Source: Rhodamnia argentea
Taxonomy: Eukaryota > Streptophyta > Magnoliopsida > Myrtales > Myrtaceae
DNA length: 64,000 nt
Direction: 5' to 3'
NCBI RefSeq assembly: GCF_020921035.1
Contig: NC_063157.1
Location: 5,390,501-5,454,500 of the forward strand
The translations under genes were made by a program, and so were the position numbers. Under the pieces are notes generated by a model. It was not told the origin of the DNA, searched no databases, and was given only the letters and a program-made list of their open reading frames with translations. Positions 12,270 to 24,200 of the stretch are shown in pieces (the first letter of the stretch is position 1; each line of letters starts with the position of its first letter).

Positions 12270-13210
12270 ATCATTGTCACTCAACAAAAACTCTTGCGTG
12301 GCTTTTTTTAATAAAATGGTCTACATACATGGCTTTCTTATGAAAAACAGTCCGATGTGCCGTTTTATACCTAAGCGTCGTCGTATTCTCTTCAAATTGA
12401 ATCTCTCTCGAAATAAACAAATCTTTTTGTCACCGCTTGTTCTCCCTCTCGCCTTTCCTTCCCTCATTTTTAAGCTCTTCGGCTTCGACGTTGACCCATT
12501 GCCTCTTTCTACCATGACTGGATCCACACCGTCCTTGACTGAAACGGCCTCAACTTCGCCTCCTGGGTTTTGGCCTCTTTGTGCCCAATGGTGCCATCAT
12601 GAGCTCAATTTTCCGTCGCCGATCGCCTCGGCCTCATGAAGTTCGTGTTGCTGAACGACCGGTTGCCTGAGTGGACCTGCTTCATGCTCGACAACAACAA
12701 GGATGGCCACATGCTGGCCGAATTGTACTCCCTATATTCAGATTAAATTGTCTTAGGGTTTAAATAATATAGGAAAATTGATCGATTTTTCCGAATCAAG
12801 GTCCGAAGAATTTGAGGAAATTGCTTGATTTGTCCAAATTAGGTTTTGCATTTGGACAAAGATGTTGAAGAACGTGGTTTAGGGCTATTAATGCCAACTT
12901 GGAACGTCGTGCCAGTTAAGAAAATTAATAAAAGGCTACTGTCCCAACTTGTGATGGCATGAAGTGATCATTTTTATTTATTAATAAAAATAACGTTTAA
13001 ATATCCAGCGAAAAGTTTTGACATCAAAGTGAGCGCCGTACGAAAAGTTTTAGCATTTTTAGTGTCCTTTTTCCTAGCCTAATAGGTGTGAGTGATCCGA
13101 CAAATTGGGTGTTTTGATCCTGACATGAAACAACCAAGATGAATGAGGGTCATGAGATAAAAAGACACTTCCATTTTGTAACTTTATGCAAATCTCCTTT
13201 TTTTTTTGTT
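12270..13210. repeat. unrecognised segment, copy A of a pair
   Basis: 12,270-12,780 matches 40,025-40,530 closely and the similarity continues weakly to about 13,080. It contains a coding-like, GC-richer stretch: a plus-strand frame with RLPEWTCFMLDN and KDGHMLAELYS-like wording at about 12,640-12,740. It is disrupted and I cannot assign a family. The 12,960-13,080 part (GAGCGCCGTACGAAAAGTTT, ATTTTTAGTGTCC) resembles the ends of the small MULE elements found elsewhere in the window. Confidence 0.55.
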
Positions 13211-13339
13211 GGTCACGTTATGCATATCTCCTTCAAATGCTTTACAATAATGAGTTTGGCTATGTACAAGAGGACTCCTAGTTCGCAGTAGCAGCAAAAA
13301 GGTTGATTGGTAATTCTCATAGCATATGGCAATTTGACT

Positions 13340-13830
13340 TCAAACGTCTTCTGACGGCGACTGATCAGTGGACTTGGCCAATTGCTCCTCGGTTCCCTTA
13401 CCTTCCTTTGGAATAACTGGCAATTTCTTGGCAGGATAGAGAACATAGTGTTGAAGCATGAAAAGCAGGTAAAAGAATATAGACACCTGGAACATCGAAG
13501 AAGATTAATACCATACCCTTAATCCATCCCAGTTAACTGCAGAAGAACGCTAATGCATAAAAGTCAATTCCTATCCCGAAATTTTTAAGGACAAATTCTT
13601 TGCAGCATTTTTTGAGACGGAAAAATACCTCGAAATATCCTATAGCAAGTCTAACAAAGCGAGATCAAACACATACGGCACGGAGGAGATGATGGAAACG
13701 TGAAGCTTCAGAGCATGTTCATGCCAGAGATTAGGGTAACAAGAATTACCTGGGTTGGATGAGCGACAACATACGAGAAAATCAAGTTAAGATGTCGCCA
13801 ATACGCTGAAACATAATTCCGAGAGATAAA
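13340..13830 (-). pseudogene. truncated 3' copy of the cystinosin gene
   Basis: 13,340-13,486 is a 147-bp exon with the same length, acceptor phase and TGA stop as the last exon of the complete cystinosin homolog at 41,116-43,165. It reads VSIFFYLLFMLQHYVLYPAK and ends SPSEDV. The next 340 bp correspond to the intron and to remnants of exons 7 and 6, with internal deletions (the WVNFYGN and NILLDF exons are gone or scrambled). Upstream exons are missing, so there is no functional product. It marks the right end of the duplicated segment before the kinase gene. Confidence 0.85.
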
Positions 13831-13972
13831 AGGAAAGAAATCGAAATTATCTCGTTAGTTTTGGATAAACCTCCCTCGACCTATGCCATAAACCCTAACG
13901 TAAGCACCGCCCTCGCCCTCTCCCTCTCTCCCTCTCCACGTGGCGACCTACTCGTCAGACTCAGAAAGCGAT

Positions 13973-15809
13973 ATGGCTGAGGGATTTTATCTTCCTGATC
14001 AAAGCATTGGAGGGACTAGGATTGGTAAGATCTTCGTATCAAATACAGTAATCGGTATGGGAAGTGGTGGGTCCAGAGTGTTCGAGGGCTTGTACGATGA
14101 TGGCACACCTGTTGCGGTCAAACGAGTCGTACATGATCAGTTTAATCTTGCCTATTGGTGTCCTCAGTTGATTCATCCAAATATTGTTCGGTATTGGGCA
14201 GCTGAGTATGACGAGGATTTCATGTATTTTCCTCTAGAGCGCTGTACTTGCAGCTTGTATGATTTGATTCTAGCACTTTCAGCCCCTTCAGATTCTTCAG
14301 ATTTATCTGTCTCCCCTGATGATTCACCATCAATGGTTATGTATAAGAGCAAGTTGAGATATGTTAGGGATACGATGCAAGATGTTAAGTTGTGGATGGT
14401 TGGTGGCCGTCCCTCACCCTTGTTGCTGAAACTGATGAGGTATTAGTCTAGCTGTCATGGATTTGTATTTGTAGTGAGCTTGCTTTCATATGCCTTCATG
14501 ATTCAGAAGGATCTCATCGAGATCACTACCTTCTTGAACCCTTTATTTGCTTGCTAAATTTTGTGTTTGTAGCTGTCTTCCCATGTAAATCAATTAGTCA
14601 TTATCTATCATGTAGTGTTTGGTTTTCCCATTTTGGTAGAATTGGTATACCTTCTCTCCTTTTGATAGAGATTTGTGAATGCTACAGAATCCCTATACAC
14701 CAATAAAGTACATGATGATGTGATTGATACGGACCATCTAATTTTGTTTCCAATGATTTTGAGTGGCCAGGATACTATTTGGTTGCATTCTTTGTTTAAT
14801 TCATACTGTCTACACTATACAGGGAGGTGGTATCAGGACTCGGCTATTTGCATGGGTTGGAAATACTCCATCAGGACATAAAGCCTCAAAATATCTTGAT
14901 TACTGGGAAACCGTTAGTTGCTAAGCTATCTGATATGGGATCTTACACCAGTAAGTGCTCATGAAAGATTTAATGCCATTGTTTCCCTTCATTGACTGGG
15001 GAATCTATCACATCCATATGTATATTGTCCTAGTCGTGACGGCTTTTTTGTTGTTGATGATCTTTGATGTCTATCTTGCAGATAGTGGAACCCCAGGATG
15101 GCAAGCACGGGAGGTGCTTCTTCCTGGTTGTTTTCCAACTCCCGCAATTGATATGTTTAGTTTTGGTTGTGTCCTTTTCTTTTGTGTCACTGGTGGAAAA
15201 CATCCATTTGGAAGACTTCGTGAATCCAATATCTTAAACAATGCCATGGATCTGTCCTCGGTGTCCTCCATACCGGAGGCTCATGATTTGATATCGGATT
15301 TACTAAACCCGGATCCTATATTGAGGTGAGAGTTCTCTGTCATTGAGCTAATCGAATTTGAATTGTTAAAGAGATGGCACCAATTGATGCTTTTGAACTC
15401 CAGAAGTCGGTCCATCTCGGCCTTGTTCATGTAATTGATTTATTTGAGCATTCTGGTCAATAGTTAATTGCTTTTAGTAACTAGCAGGCCAAAGGCATCA
15501 GAGGTGCTTCAGCATCCATTTCTCATGAATTCAGAGACAAGACTGTCCTTTTTTAGTGGCTTCAGGGATAGAGCAGTTGCGATAGCACACTCCATGGATG
15601 CTCCAAAACTAGCTAAGGTACTCTCATTCTTTCTCTCTATCTCTAGGATTGTGATAATATCCGTAGCCGCATGCATACAAGGCTTCATGCTTTGATGTTT
15701 ATGGTAGGAGATTGGACGATTTCCTGCACTCTTGATGGAGTCCTGTAAGGTGGTGTCTCGATTCTGCAAAAAAGATGTCCTTAGGAAGCACTTGAAACTT
15801 TTTAAGTGA
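13973..15809 (+). CDS. IRE1-like protein kinase lacking sensor domain and RNase core
   Basis: Five exons join in phase to 356 codons: 13,973-14,439, 14,823-14,950, 15,082-15,325, 15,488-15,617, 15,708-15,809. The ATG at 13,973 is the first in frame. The product is closest to plant IRE1 kinase domains: IGKIFVSNTVIGMGSGG (Gly loop), VAVKR (catalytic Lys), HPNIVRYWAAEYD, LERCTCSLYDLI, HQDIKPQN (Asp kept, HRD Arg replaced by Gln), KLSDMG (DFG position, as in IRE1), then GTPGWQAREVL and CVLFFCVTGGKHPFG. IRE1 is an ER stress sensor with lumenal, membrane, kinase and KEN RNase parts. Here the lumenal and membrane parts are absent. After the kinase only about 44 residues precede the final exon, which resembles the end of KEN (FPALLMESCKVVSRFC). 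The RNase catalytic block is missing. Possibly a soluble kinase-like protein; expression unknown. Confidence 0.75.
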
Positions 15810-16931
15810 TGTTTTCACCCTTTGGGATCAGTGTTGGAAGGATCTTGAGGAAGAAATTAGGCGTCAATTGCGCATGGCCAAGTTATACAGCCGGATATTT
15901 GGTCGTTCCCTTTTAGCAACAGCATTGGCATGTAACGGTATTTATTTCAGCTTATCGACCTGAATCTGATCTTGGTAGAAGCCTGTTTGCAGTGATATTG
16001 CTTGTGCACCTTGGTTTGATCCTTCTATCTAGGCACTGATTATATTCATGGTTTGTTTGAAAGTTAGGATTGTGTGGTAGGACATCAGTTTTCGTAAATA
16101 TTAGTGCAAAAAGCTTGCAACCAAACCAGCATTATGAAAAATTGGTCAATATTTGCTGTGTAGTTTACGAGCCGGAGACTAGCTGATTGTGTTCGCTTTG
16201 CGTTAGAATTAATTTGGTCCCGTGGATGTAGCGGCCAGCATGCCGTAGGCTTAAATAGTAGGTAGTAAACTGTTCCGAGTTCCCCAAGGGAAGCTTGAGA
16301 GGAGGTAGCTCTTGTAAAAATCATTTGAGGCAACATTAACTTTTGTATTCTAAAGGGATGGACGATAAGTTCGGTTGGAAACAATGCTGTATGTTAAAAT
16401 TTATATGCGTTAATGGGAAATTTAGGCGTATGTTAAAATTTATGGGGTCCTTCAATTTCAGCGCAATATCTTCCATCATTGCATAATTAGAGACTCTGCA
16501 TTAGAGTGCAGGGTGACCAAAAGAGGAAGATTCAAAGACTATTTCCATCACCTCGAAAGCCCCTGATATATTAGGGCCAACTAGATGTCAATGTTGGAAG
16601 GATCTTGAGGAGCAAGAGCCACAACTGTATTGAAGTAGAAAGCATTAAAACATGCATAGATGACTTATATTGTGTTTACTACCCGCTTTAATCGATTTTG
16701 AACATAATGGATTTTTGGGGTTCCAATCAAGTCTCTCATTACTTCCAAAGCCGCAAGATAGCGAGAAAGAACAAGACTAGCGTCAATGTACGTAGATGGG
16801 ACATGGGATGCTGGAATGTATGGTGAATCCAATTGCCCTTGCTTTAGGGTCTTAAGAGTCCTGATTGACTGAAACATATAAACAAGGTCTCCAGTAAATG
16901 AAAACGAATCGAAGCTATGTTAAAATAATTT
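15810..16931. other. intergenic, no assignable gene
   Basis: Nothing coding is clear. A ~20-bp phrase, TGTTGGAAGGATCTTGAGGA, occurs at about 15,832 and again near 16,593. A minus-strand open frame at 16,665-16,877 (70 codons, SRYLAALEVMRDLIGTPK) reads like real protein but I cannot place it, and it has no partner exons I can identify. Confidence 0.4.
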
Positions 16932-17743
16932 TCAGCTCAAGATTAGCGTGGCTGACCCCTGCCTTGGCATTTCAAAGAGGTCTCTGAATGCTCCGCGCAT
17001 CTCGTTGACCTGCCAAAGTAGATCATAAATTGCAGTATAAACCACATGATATGCGTCGATTTTCTGAGTCATAACGTTAAGGCACTTTAAGCATTCAATT
17101 TTTGGAATTGTTGAGAATAAGTGCAGAGCTCCATTCTTTTGTGTGAATGTGAAGTCAAGCAAAAGAAAAGCAGCAAACTACGGATGACGAAAACCGGCAA
17201 AAGTTTACCCCTTCCATGGTGGGTTTGGACGTTTTCTTAAATTCAATGGGTCTACCAACCACCCCATGCATCGGATTCTGGAAGGGTAAAGGACACATGT
17301 GAAAGAGAAAACCATGTAACACACGTACTGGATGTGTGGGAGCATCACAGTTGTACTTTAGACGTGTAACTCATTGAAAATCCTCAACAATCCCATCTTC
17401 CTAATTCAGTAAAGAGAGTCATACATACCTGAAGATTCCCCAGAAGAAAACTGGGGTAAACTTAATTGCTCTAGAAAATTGCAGGTACAACTTTCCACCA
17501 GGCTTCCACCACTTGTAGACATTTGACTGTAGCAAGACAAGGACAAAATAGCTATGTGAGCTTTAATTATTAAATCTAACAAGCTGCATTAGACAACGAA
17601 TGATGTGGGAATGGCCCAATAAAAAGAGCGGAGAAGAAAGGCGAAGACAAAAGTTACTTGACCATTGCAGAAAACTGGAACCAAGGGGCAGCCCATCTCC
17701 ATAGCTATGCAGACAAATCCTTCCTTGATTTAATAAAGACAAT
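16932..17743 (-). pseudogene. diacylglycerol acyltransferase 2 (DGAT2)-like, C-terminal exons
   Basis: Four exon remnants in order on the minus strand: 17,658-17,743 (KSRKGFVCIAMEMG, PLVPVFCNGQ), 17,429-17,526 ([27 protein letters not shown]), ~17,219-17,302 (PLPFQNPMHGVVGRPIEF) and 16,932-17,009 (GAFRDLFE...ATLIL, stop). These are the conserved C-terminal blocks of DGAT2, the ER enzyme that makes triacylglycerol. Most junctions keep GT/AG, but the acceptor before CPLPFQ is not an AG. The upstream two thirds, including the HPHG-type catalytic block, is not found; upstream sequence runs into the alpha-mannosidase remnant. A truncated gene copy rather than a working enzyme. Confidence 0.85.
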
Positions 17744-18532
17744 CTACAAAGGGAATAGATTGCACATGTTAGAATTTGCATTTGTTCTAACGCATTTGTA
17801 CTATCATACACAGATAAAAGGATGGAAAAACAGCCAATGGGGCATTGGACAAGTTGGTCGAGCTTCATGGGTCTTAAGTTCGACTTCCAACGATCACGTC
17901 TTGGGGACTTATCCGGTGGCATTGGCATACCCCCACCACTCTGAGGAATAGTCCATTGCACCTAAAAAACCTTGGTTATATATATATAAAAAAAAGACGA
18001 AAAAACAAATTGTTGGCTGAACTCTTTTGTTTGAATAATTGATTCAGAATATATGCATTTATTTGTTCCGTCCATGCTGGAGAAGGAAGCTGTTTATGCA
18101 ATTGAGGACTCAAAAACCGTTTATAAGTTCCCAATACAGAAAGGAGAAAGTGGAAACATATTGTTGAAGTAGAGCTGATGGCTTATTGCAATTAATGAAT
18201 CCTCGATACTATTCCACTAATCACTGCATAAGCCCAAGTCAAGAATCGATAACTACCCCCATATTCTTGGTCAAAAATTATTTTTGAACGGTCAAAATTG
18301 AGCATGATTATGTTTAGGGCACCGCAGGGGTGTGCAACTAAGGTATCCTTCAACTTCTCCAGATACAACAGCTTCACTAAGCAAACCATAACCAGCATAC
18401 CAGGCAGCGAACTAATGAGTGCTACTGCTATTTATCATGCCACGAAGTCAAGCGTCCCTGATCTCACTAATAATTGGCAAAAAAGGTGTAAATTCAGTGA
18501 AACATATTGCCTGATAGAGCAGGTAGTTTTAC

Positions 18533-20696
18533 CTTGTTAAAATAATGAATGAATTTGTCCATCTGTTTGAACCAAGACTCGGCGTATTGGTACTGGTAAT
18601 GATCACCCATGGTCCACATACTGTGATTTGTTCTTGTAATATTTGCCTGTTCGTTGGGAAAAATGAGTTCAAAAATGTGTACCTCAATCATGTTTACTTG
18701 CATATAATCACTTGACAATGGTCAGTCTCGGTCAGAGACAAACCAAGATCCAGATAAGCTGTTGTCTGCAAAAAGCTAAGAGTATACCTGTATCATTGCA
18801 GCTCTAATAAAATCATTCACTCTTTTTTTGACATTGTAGTTGTAGAGGAGAGTATTATCCTGCAGTTCGAATATCTCAATTGTGAATCCGTATGCCGGAA
18901 AAAGAAAAAAGCTTGGAAGTGATTAATTTGGTTGAATAACAGCACGCACCTGAACAGGCTCAAAATCATTAGACACTTCAAAATCAAAACCTTCCGGTGG
19001 AGTAAATTGAATGGAAAATGCATGTGCAAAAATCTGCAAGGGCACAGACATGTGCATGTTATTAATCTTTGAGGCAAAGTAATCAAGACAATGAAGGTAA
19101 TGAGGTTGTTTCTATTTCAAACCTGAGAGGAGGAACCAAATTTTAGACCCAGGCCGTATAACCTCAAGAGATTTATCATTCTTATGATTTGCTCTGTCTC
19201 AATAATCGATCCTCGCAAAATGTACAGAATCAAATCCAATCTGCAAATATGGTGATGGTCCTTTCATAGGAAATTCAAAACAAAGCATTGAAAATTTATT
19301 GGGAAAAACAACCATACTGAGCAACTTTTTTTTTTTCATTCAAGGACATAGAGAGTTAGACAACATGATACTTTTCAAAGTCTCATGGTTGCATCATAGT
19401 GTGCAGACATCAAACTGAAAAATGACTCATCGCTACTATTAAGACTGATTCGAAGCTGAAACGAGAAAAGGTTGACATTGAGAAAACCTTAGATAGAATC
19501 TTCTACCTCAGCTTCGAGTAGGTGAGCTTGCACGGCAGAATGTCCAAACGGATCAATTTGCCATCCAACTCAAGGAACTTCGTTAAATTGCAACTTTATC
19601 AGGCCATGACCCAGAGTTGTTTGGTCAATCATGTCAATGTAATGAGTTGTTGCCTCGTCGTGCATACACCATCCGCTAGTTCTTCAAATTGCCAACATTA
19701 CCTTCAGGACAGTAGTAGTGCAGAAATTGCCATAACCCTTTTAAATGCTTACTGACTGCATACATGAATTCCAATTGGGCAGCATTCACAAGTTTCCTCA
19801 CTTGCTCTTGCGTTTCTGGATGTTGCTCTAACCACCATCTTTGGAAAAAACCCTGTGATTTTCATGAAATTCGTTAGTGACTGTATCAAGCTCTAACAAA
19901 GTTCCTTGTCGTATCCACCATCCGCCAGTTCTGCAAATTGCCAACATTACCTTCAGGATAGTAGTGGTGCAGAAATTGCCATAACCCATTTAAATGCTTA
20001 CTGACTGCATACATGAATTCAGATTGGCCAGCATTCACAAGTTTCCTCAGTCCCTCTCGCATTTCTGGACGTTGCTCTAACCACCATCTTTGTAAAAAAA
20101 CCTGTGATTTTCATGAAATTCGTTAGTGATTGTATCAAGCTAAGCTCGTTTGTAGGCGGACAGTGGACGGAATGAGCAAAGGTCTGAAACCACGACTGTT
20201 CACAGTTTGTCTTCTCTCTCTCCTCTCTCTTTGCTCAATCAACGGTACTAGATGAGGGCTCTGAGAATAAGCAATTAAGGGGTGTAAACCGACGCTGATA
20301 AGATTATGAGAACCAGCATGCAAGTCAACGAGAATATAATGCAAAAGGTGAGTGATGTTCCAAAGATTGGATTGTTCGAGGCATCAAATCTTTCTTATGT
20401 GTTTAGATTATTAAAGGCTATCATGATGGTCGATAGGATTGAAGTTTTACCACAACGCTTTAGACCAGCAGAGTCAAGCTGATCATCTAGATTCAAGCCT
20501 GTGATAGCAAAATTGACTGATTGCAGAGAACTCAAAATCATGGTTTGAAGATTATCAAAACAAAAACAAGCCTTCAGAGATATACATCAGAGAGAGTCTA
20601 GAATTAATAGAATTTACCATCTCGGCGAACACAAACTTCCTATTGGGATCTTGCACCAACGCTTTAACAACAGAGTCAAGCACATTCTTGGCTCAA
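18533..20696 (-). pseudogene. alpha-mannosidase (GH38) pseudogene, N-terminal catalytic half
   Basis: Exon remnants on the minus strand follow plant lysosomal-type alpha-mannosidase: 20,618-20,696 (KNVLDSVVKALVQDPNRKF), two copies of the FQRWWLEQHPETQEQV exon (~20,020-20,100 and ~19,775-19,853), 19,507-19,673 (CMHDEATTHYIDMIDQTT, then stop, VGWQIDPFGHSAVQA), ~19,130-19,240 (IGFDSVHFARIDY, stop, DRA), 18,950-19,033 (FTPPEGFDFEVSND), 18,788-18,859 (LLYNYNVKKRVNDFIRAAM) and 18,533-18,646 (TRTNHSMWTMGDHYQYQYAESW). Most exon edges keep GT/AG. At least two in-frame stops and one duplicated exon make it a pseudogene. The first exon is not upstream here; a matching piece lies about 10 kb away at 30,310-30,425. 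Everything after the YAESW exon is missing. Confidence 0.9.
19669..20152. repeat. ~240-bp tandem duplication containing a mannosidase exon
   Basis: 19,669-19,909 and 19,917-20,152 match over their whole length with scattered substitutions, from CACCATCCGC to the shared end GTGA.TGTATCAAGCT. Each copy contains the FQRWW exon and its flanks. Confidence 0.85.
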
Positions 20697-20798
20697 GCGC
20701 TCGGCACAATCAATAACACAACAAACCATTTTTCCATTCACAGAACTGCATAATTATTCATCAACCAGACCATATAGCCAAACTTCAGTATGCCCTTT

Positions 20799-21200
20799 GT
20801 CACACCCCAATTCCTACGAGAATAGGGTAATGACACGGTCATCCTTTCACTCAAAGGATGCAGCCTCAAAATATAACCTGTTTAACTTGATATATATATA
20901 TACACACACATACGTTCAGATATATATAAAAAGGTTTTGTGGTTACGATAACAGAGCCTTCTATAAACCAACACAAAATACGCGTAGTCAGCAAAGATTT
21001 TAGAAGCTCATTGGCTATACATGCAACTTATACAAAAAAATCCCCTATCAAAAGACCCCCTGCTAACGAAGTGTTCTCCTACTTGTGCATCACTGAAGAA
21101 CCTAAAAAACAAGTAAGACGAAAGGAGTGAGCTAACACGGCTCGATGAGTAATACATTTCTTCTAAGCAGATCGAACAATCACTGTGCACCTTTATAAAA
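20799..21200. other. LTR-like start and TA/CA microsatellite
   Basis: TGTCACACCCCAATTCCTAC at 20,799 is the typical opening of many plant Ty3/gypsy LTRs, but no matching CA end or target duplication could be fixed. A TA/CA simple repeat lies at about 20,891-20,927. No coding region is supported. Confidence 0.4.
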
Positions 21201-21219
21201 AGAAAAAAGAGGGAGACAG

Positions 21220-24200
21220 AGACGAGAGCTGAGAGGTCTGGTTTTGGGTGAGACCAAAAGGAAGTAGGCGAGCAAAAGCAACAAAAAATGCAATGAAAGA
21301 GAGTGGGAGTCCCTTATGTGTTCCGGCATCAAGGCCCGCCTCCACCTCTCCTTAATCGCCACCGTCGGATGGCTTTAAACCAGCAGCGACCTCCTCATAT
21401 TCTCCTTCGTCCGACTTCCTACATCGTTGCCATCCGCGCTTTTTTGTGTAAGATTCCAACGGGGAAGAAGGGACTGAAGGACCGAGCGCTCAATCCACAT
21501 AATGAAGCAGATCTGAGATGGTTTGGGTCAACCCGACCCAATAAAGAATTACAAATATGTTTGGTAAAACAACTAATTCTCGATTCGATTCTAATTCTGC
21601 TCTCGAGAACACATTTGGACCAAAAATAAGAAACAAAAAATTATTTCTCCAAAATAAAAGAACACTTTTGATAATAAAAAAGGCAACTATAATCTTCTTT
21701 CACTTTTATTGGTGCCCGCGAGGCATGGGCTAGGTCAACCCGACCCGGTCAGGTTAATTTATTTTAATAAAAAAATTTGAAAATTAATAAAAAATAAAAA
21801 AAATGATTAAAAAACCCAAATATGGAAAATTCGTAAAAAAAATCTTAAAAAATTGCAAAAAATCAGAAAATATTCCAAATAATCTTAAAAATTAGGAGAT
21901 GAGTCATTTCAACTTGCCAATCCTATTTTTGACCTTTCGTCTTTCAATTTTTCCCAAATGATGGTTTTGCCCTTATGGACAAAGTGTATAAAAAATCCTG
22001 AAAAATCAAATAGGGCATTCTCCATTCATTTTTTTAAAATAATTTTTAGTTTGTTTCTAGTCAATCATGACATTTGATCCCGACATCTTTAGTTACATTC
22101 TAGTCGAATCGGTTTCATGAAAACAAGCCAAATTGGCGTCGAATCGGGGACGTTTCTTTTTTTAGCCGGATTGGGTGGGTCAAACCTCATCCGACCCTGT
22201 CAACCAAGTGAACCGGTTCCCAACCCAACGGAAGCAGAAGCGCTGTGCAGCAGAAGCCAGCAGCGCGAACTCCAAGTCTTTCTTTCACATTGCTAGAGCA
22301 GATGCCAAGGAAAGTTTTATCCTTCTCCCGAGGCGCTGCATCAAGGGATCTCCATCTGCTCCTGGTGGTCCTCTGCGCACGAGAAGAGACAAAAGGCACG
22401 ACTATGGGGGAAGCTTGATTCGGCCATAAATGAAGAGAGAAGTGTGAGAGCTAGAAAAAAGGAGGGTTTTTTCTAGGCAGAGTGTTGAGGGAGCTTGGGA
22501 GATATCGGGGGAGTTCTTCAATGTGAGGAGCTCTGGACAGGAAAAAAAGAAAGGAGAGAGAGAGAGAGTACGGGTTTGGGGGGTTCTCTAGTGGAAAGAA
22601 AGAGAGCTCGGTGAGCTCTCGAGGGACCAGAAATGAGAGCCGAAAGAGAGAGAGTGTAAAGGTTGGGTGTTGAGGCCCCAAAAAAAAAAAAGAGAGTGAG
22701 AGAGACAAGAGCTGAGAGGTTTGGTTTTGGGTGAAACCAAATGGAAGTAGGCGAGCAAAAGAAAAAAATATGCAACGAAAGAGAGTGGAAGTCCTTTCTG
22801 TGTTATGGCATCAAGGACCACCTCCACCTCTCCTTCATCGCCACCGTCGGATGGCCTTAAACCAGTAGCGACCTCCTCATATTCTCCCTCGTTTGACTTC
22901 CTGCGTCATTGCCATCCACGCGTTTTTGTGTGAGATTCCAACGGGGAAGAAGGGACTATAGGATTGAGCGCTCGATCCACGTAATGAAGCGTAACAGAGA
23001 TGGGCTAGGTCAACTCGACCCAAAAAAGAATTACAAATATGTTTGATAACACAAATGATCCCGATTCTTATTCTGCTCTCGAGAACATATTTGGTCCAAA
23101 AATAAGAAACAAAAAAGTTATTTCTCCAAAAAAAAAAGAACACTTTTGATAATAGAAAAGGGAGTGATCATCTTCTTTCACTTTTATCGGTGCCCGCGAG
23201 GCATGGGCTAGGTCAACCCGACCTGGTCGAGTTAATTTATTTTAATAAAAAAATTGAAAAATTGATAAAAAAAATCAGAAAATGATTAAAGAATCCAAAT
23301 ATGGAAAATTCATAAAAAAAAATCTAAAAAAATTGCAAAAAATCAGAAAATATTCCAAATAATCTAAAAAAAATTAGGAAATAAGTCATTTCAGCTAGCC
23401 AATCCTATTTTTGACCTTTTCAACTTTCAATTTTTCCCAAATGATGATTTTACCCTTTTGGACAAAGCGTTTCAAAAAATCCCGAAAATTCCAAAAAAAA
23501 TCAAATTAGGCCTTCTCCATTCATTTTTTTTTAAAAATAATTTTTAGTTTGTTTCTAGTAGTCATGACATTTGATCCCGACATCTTTAATTACATTTTAG
23601 TCGAATCGGTTTCATGAAAACGAGCTAAATTGGCGTCGAATCGGGGACGTTACTTTTTTTGGCTGGTTGGGGTGGGGCAAACCTCATCCGACCCGGTCAA
23701 CCCAGTGAACCGGTTCCCAACCCAATGGAAGCAGAAGCGCCACGCAGCAGAAGCCAGCGGGGAAAATTCCCAGTCTTTCTATCACGTTAGTAGCGCAGAT
23801 GCCAAGGAAAGTTTTATCCTTCTCCCATGGCGCTGCATCAAGGGATCTCCATCTGCTCCTGGTGATCCTCTGCGCGCGAGAAGGGACAAAAGGCACGACT
23901 ATGGGGGAAGCTTGATTCGGCCATAAAGGAAGAGAGAAGTGTGTGAGCTAGAAAAAAGGAGGGTCTTTTTCGGGCAGAGAGTCGAGGGAGCTTGGGAGAT
24001 ATCGGGGGAGTTCTTCAACGTAAGGAGGTCTTGGTAGGAAAAGAAGAGAGGAGAGAGAGAAAGAGCACGGCTTTGGGGGGTTCTCCGGTGGAAAGAAAGA
24101 GAGCTCGGTGAGCTCTCGAGGGACTAGAAATGAGAGCTGAGCGAGAGATTGTAAAAGTCGGGTGTTGAGGCCCAAAAAGAGAGAGAGAGAGAGACGAGAG

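Noticed and set aside
13940..13972. Upstream extension of the IRE1-like kinase frame starting at 13,940
   Set aside because: It begins at GTG, not ATG; the first in-frame ATG is 13,973.
17563..17961. 132-codon minus-strand frame overlapping the DGAT2 exon
   Set aside because: The DGAT2 exon is read in a different frame with matching splice sites; this frame crosses introns.
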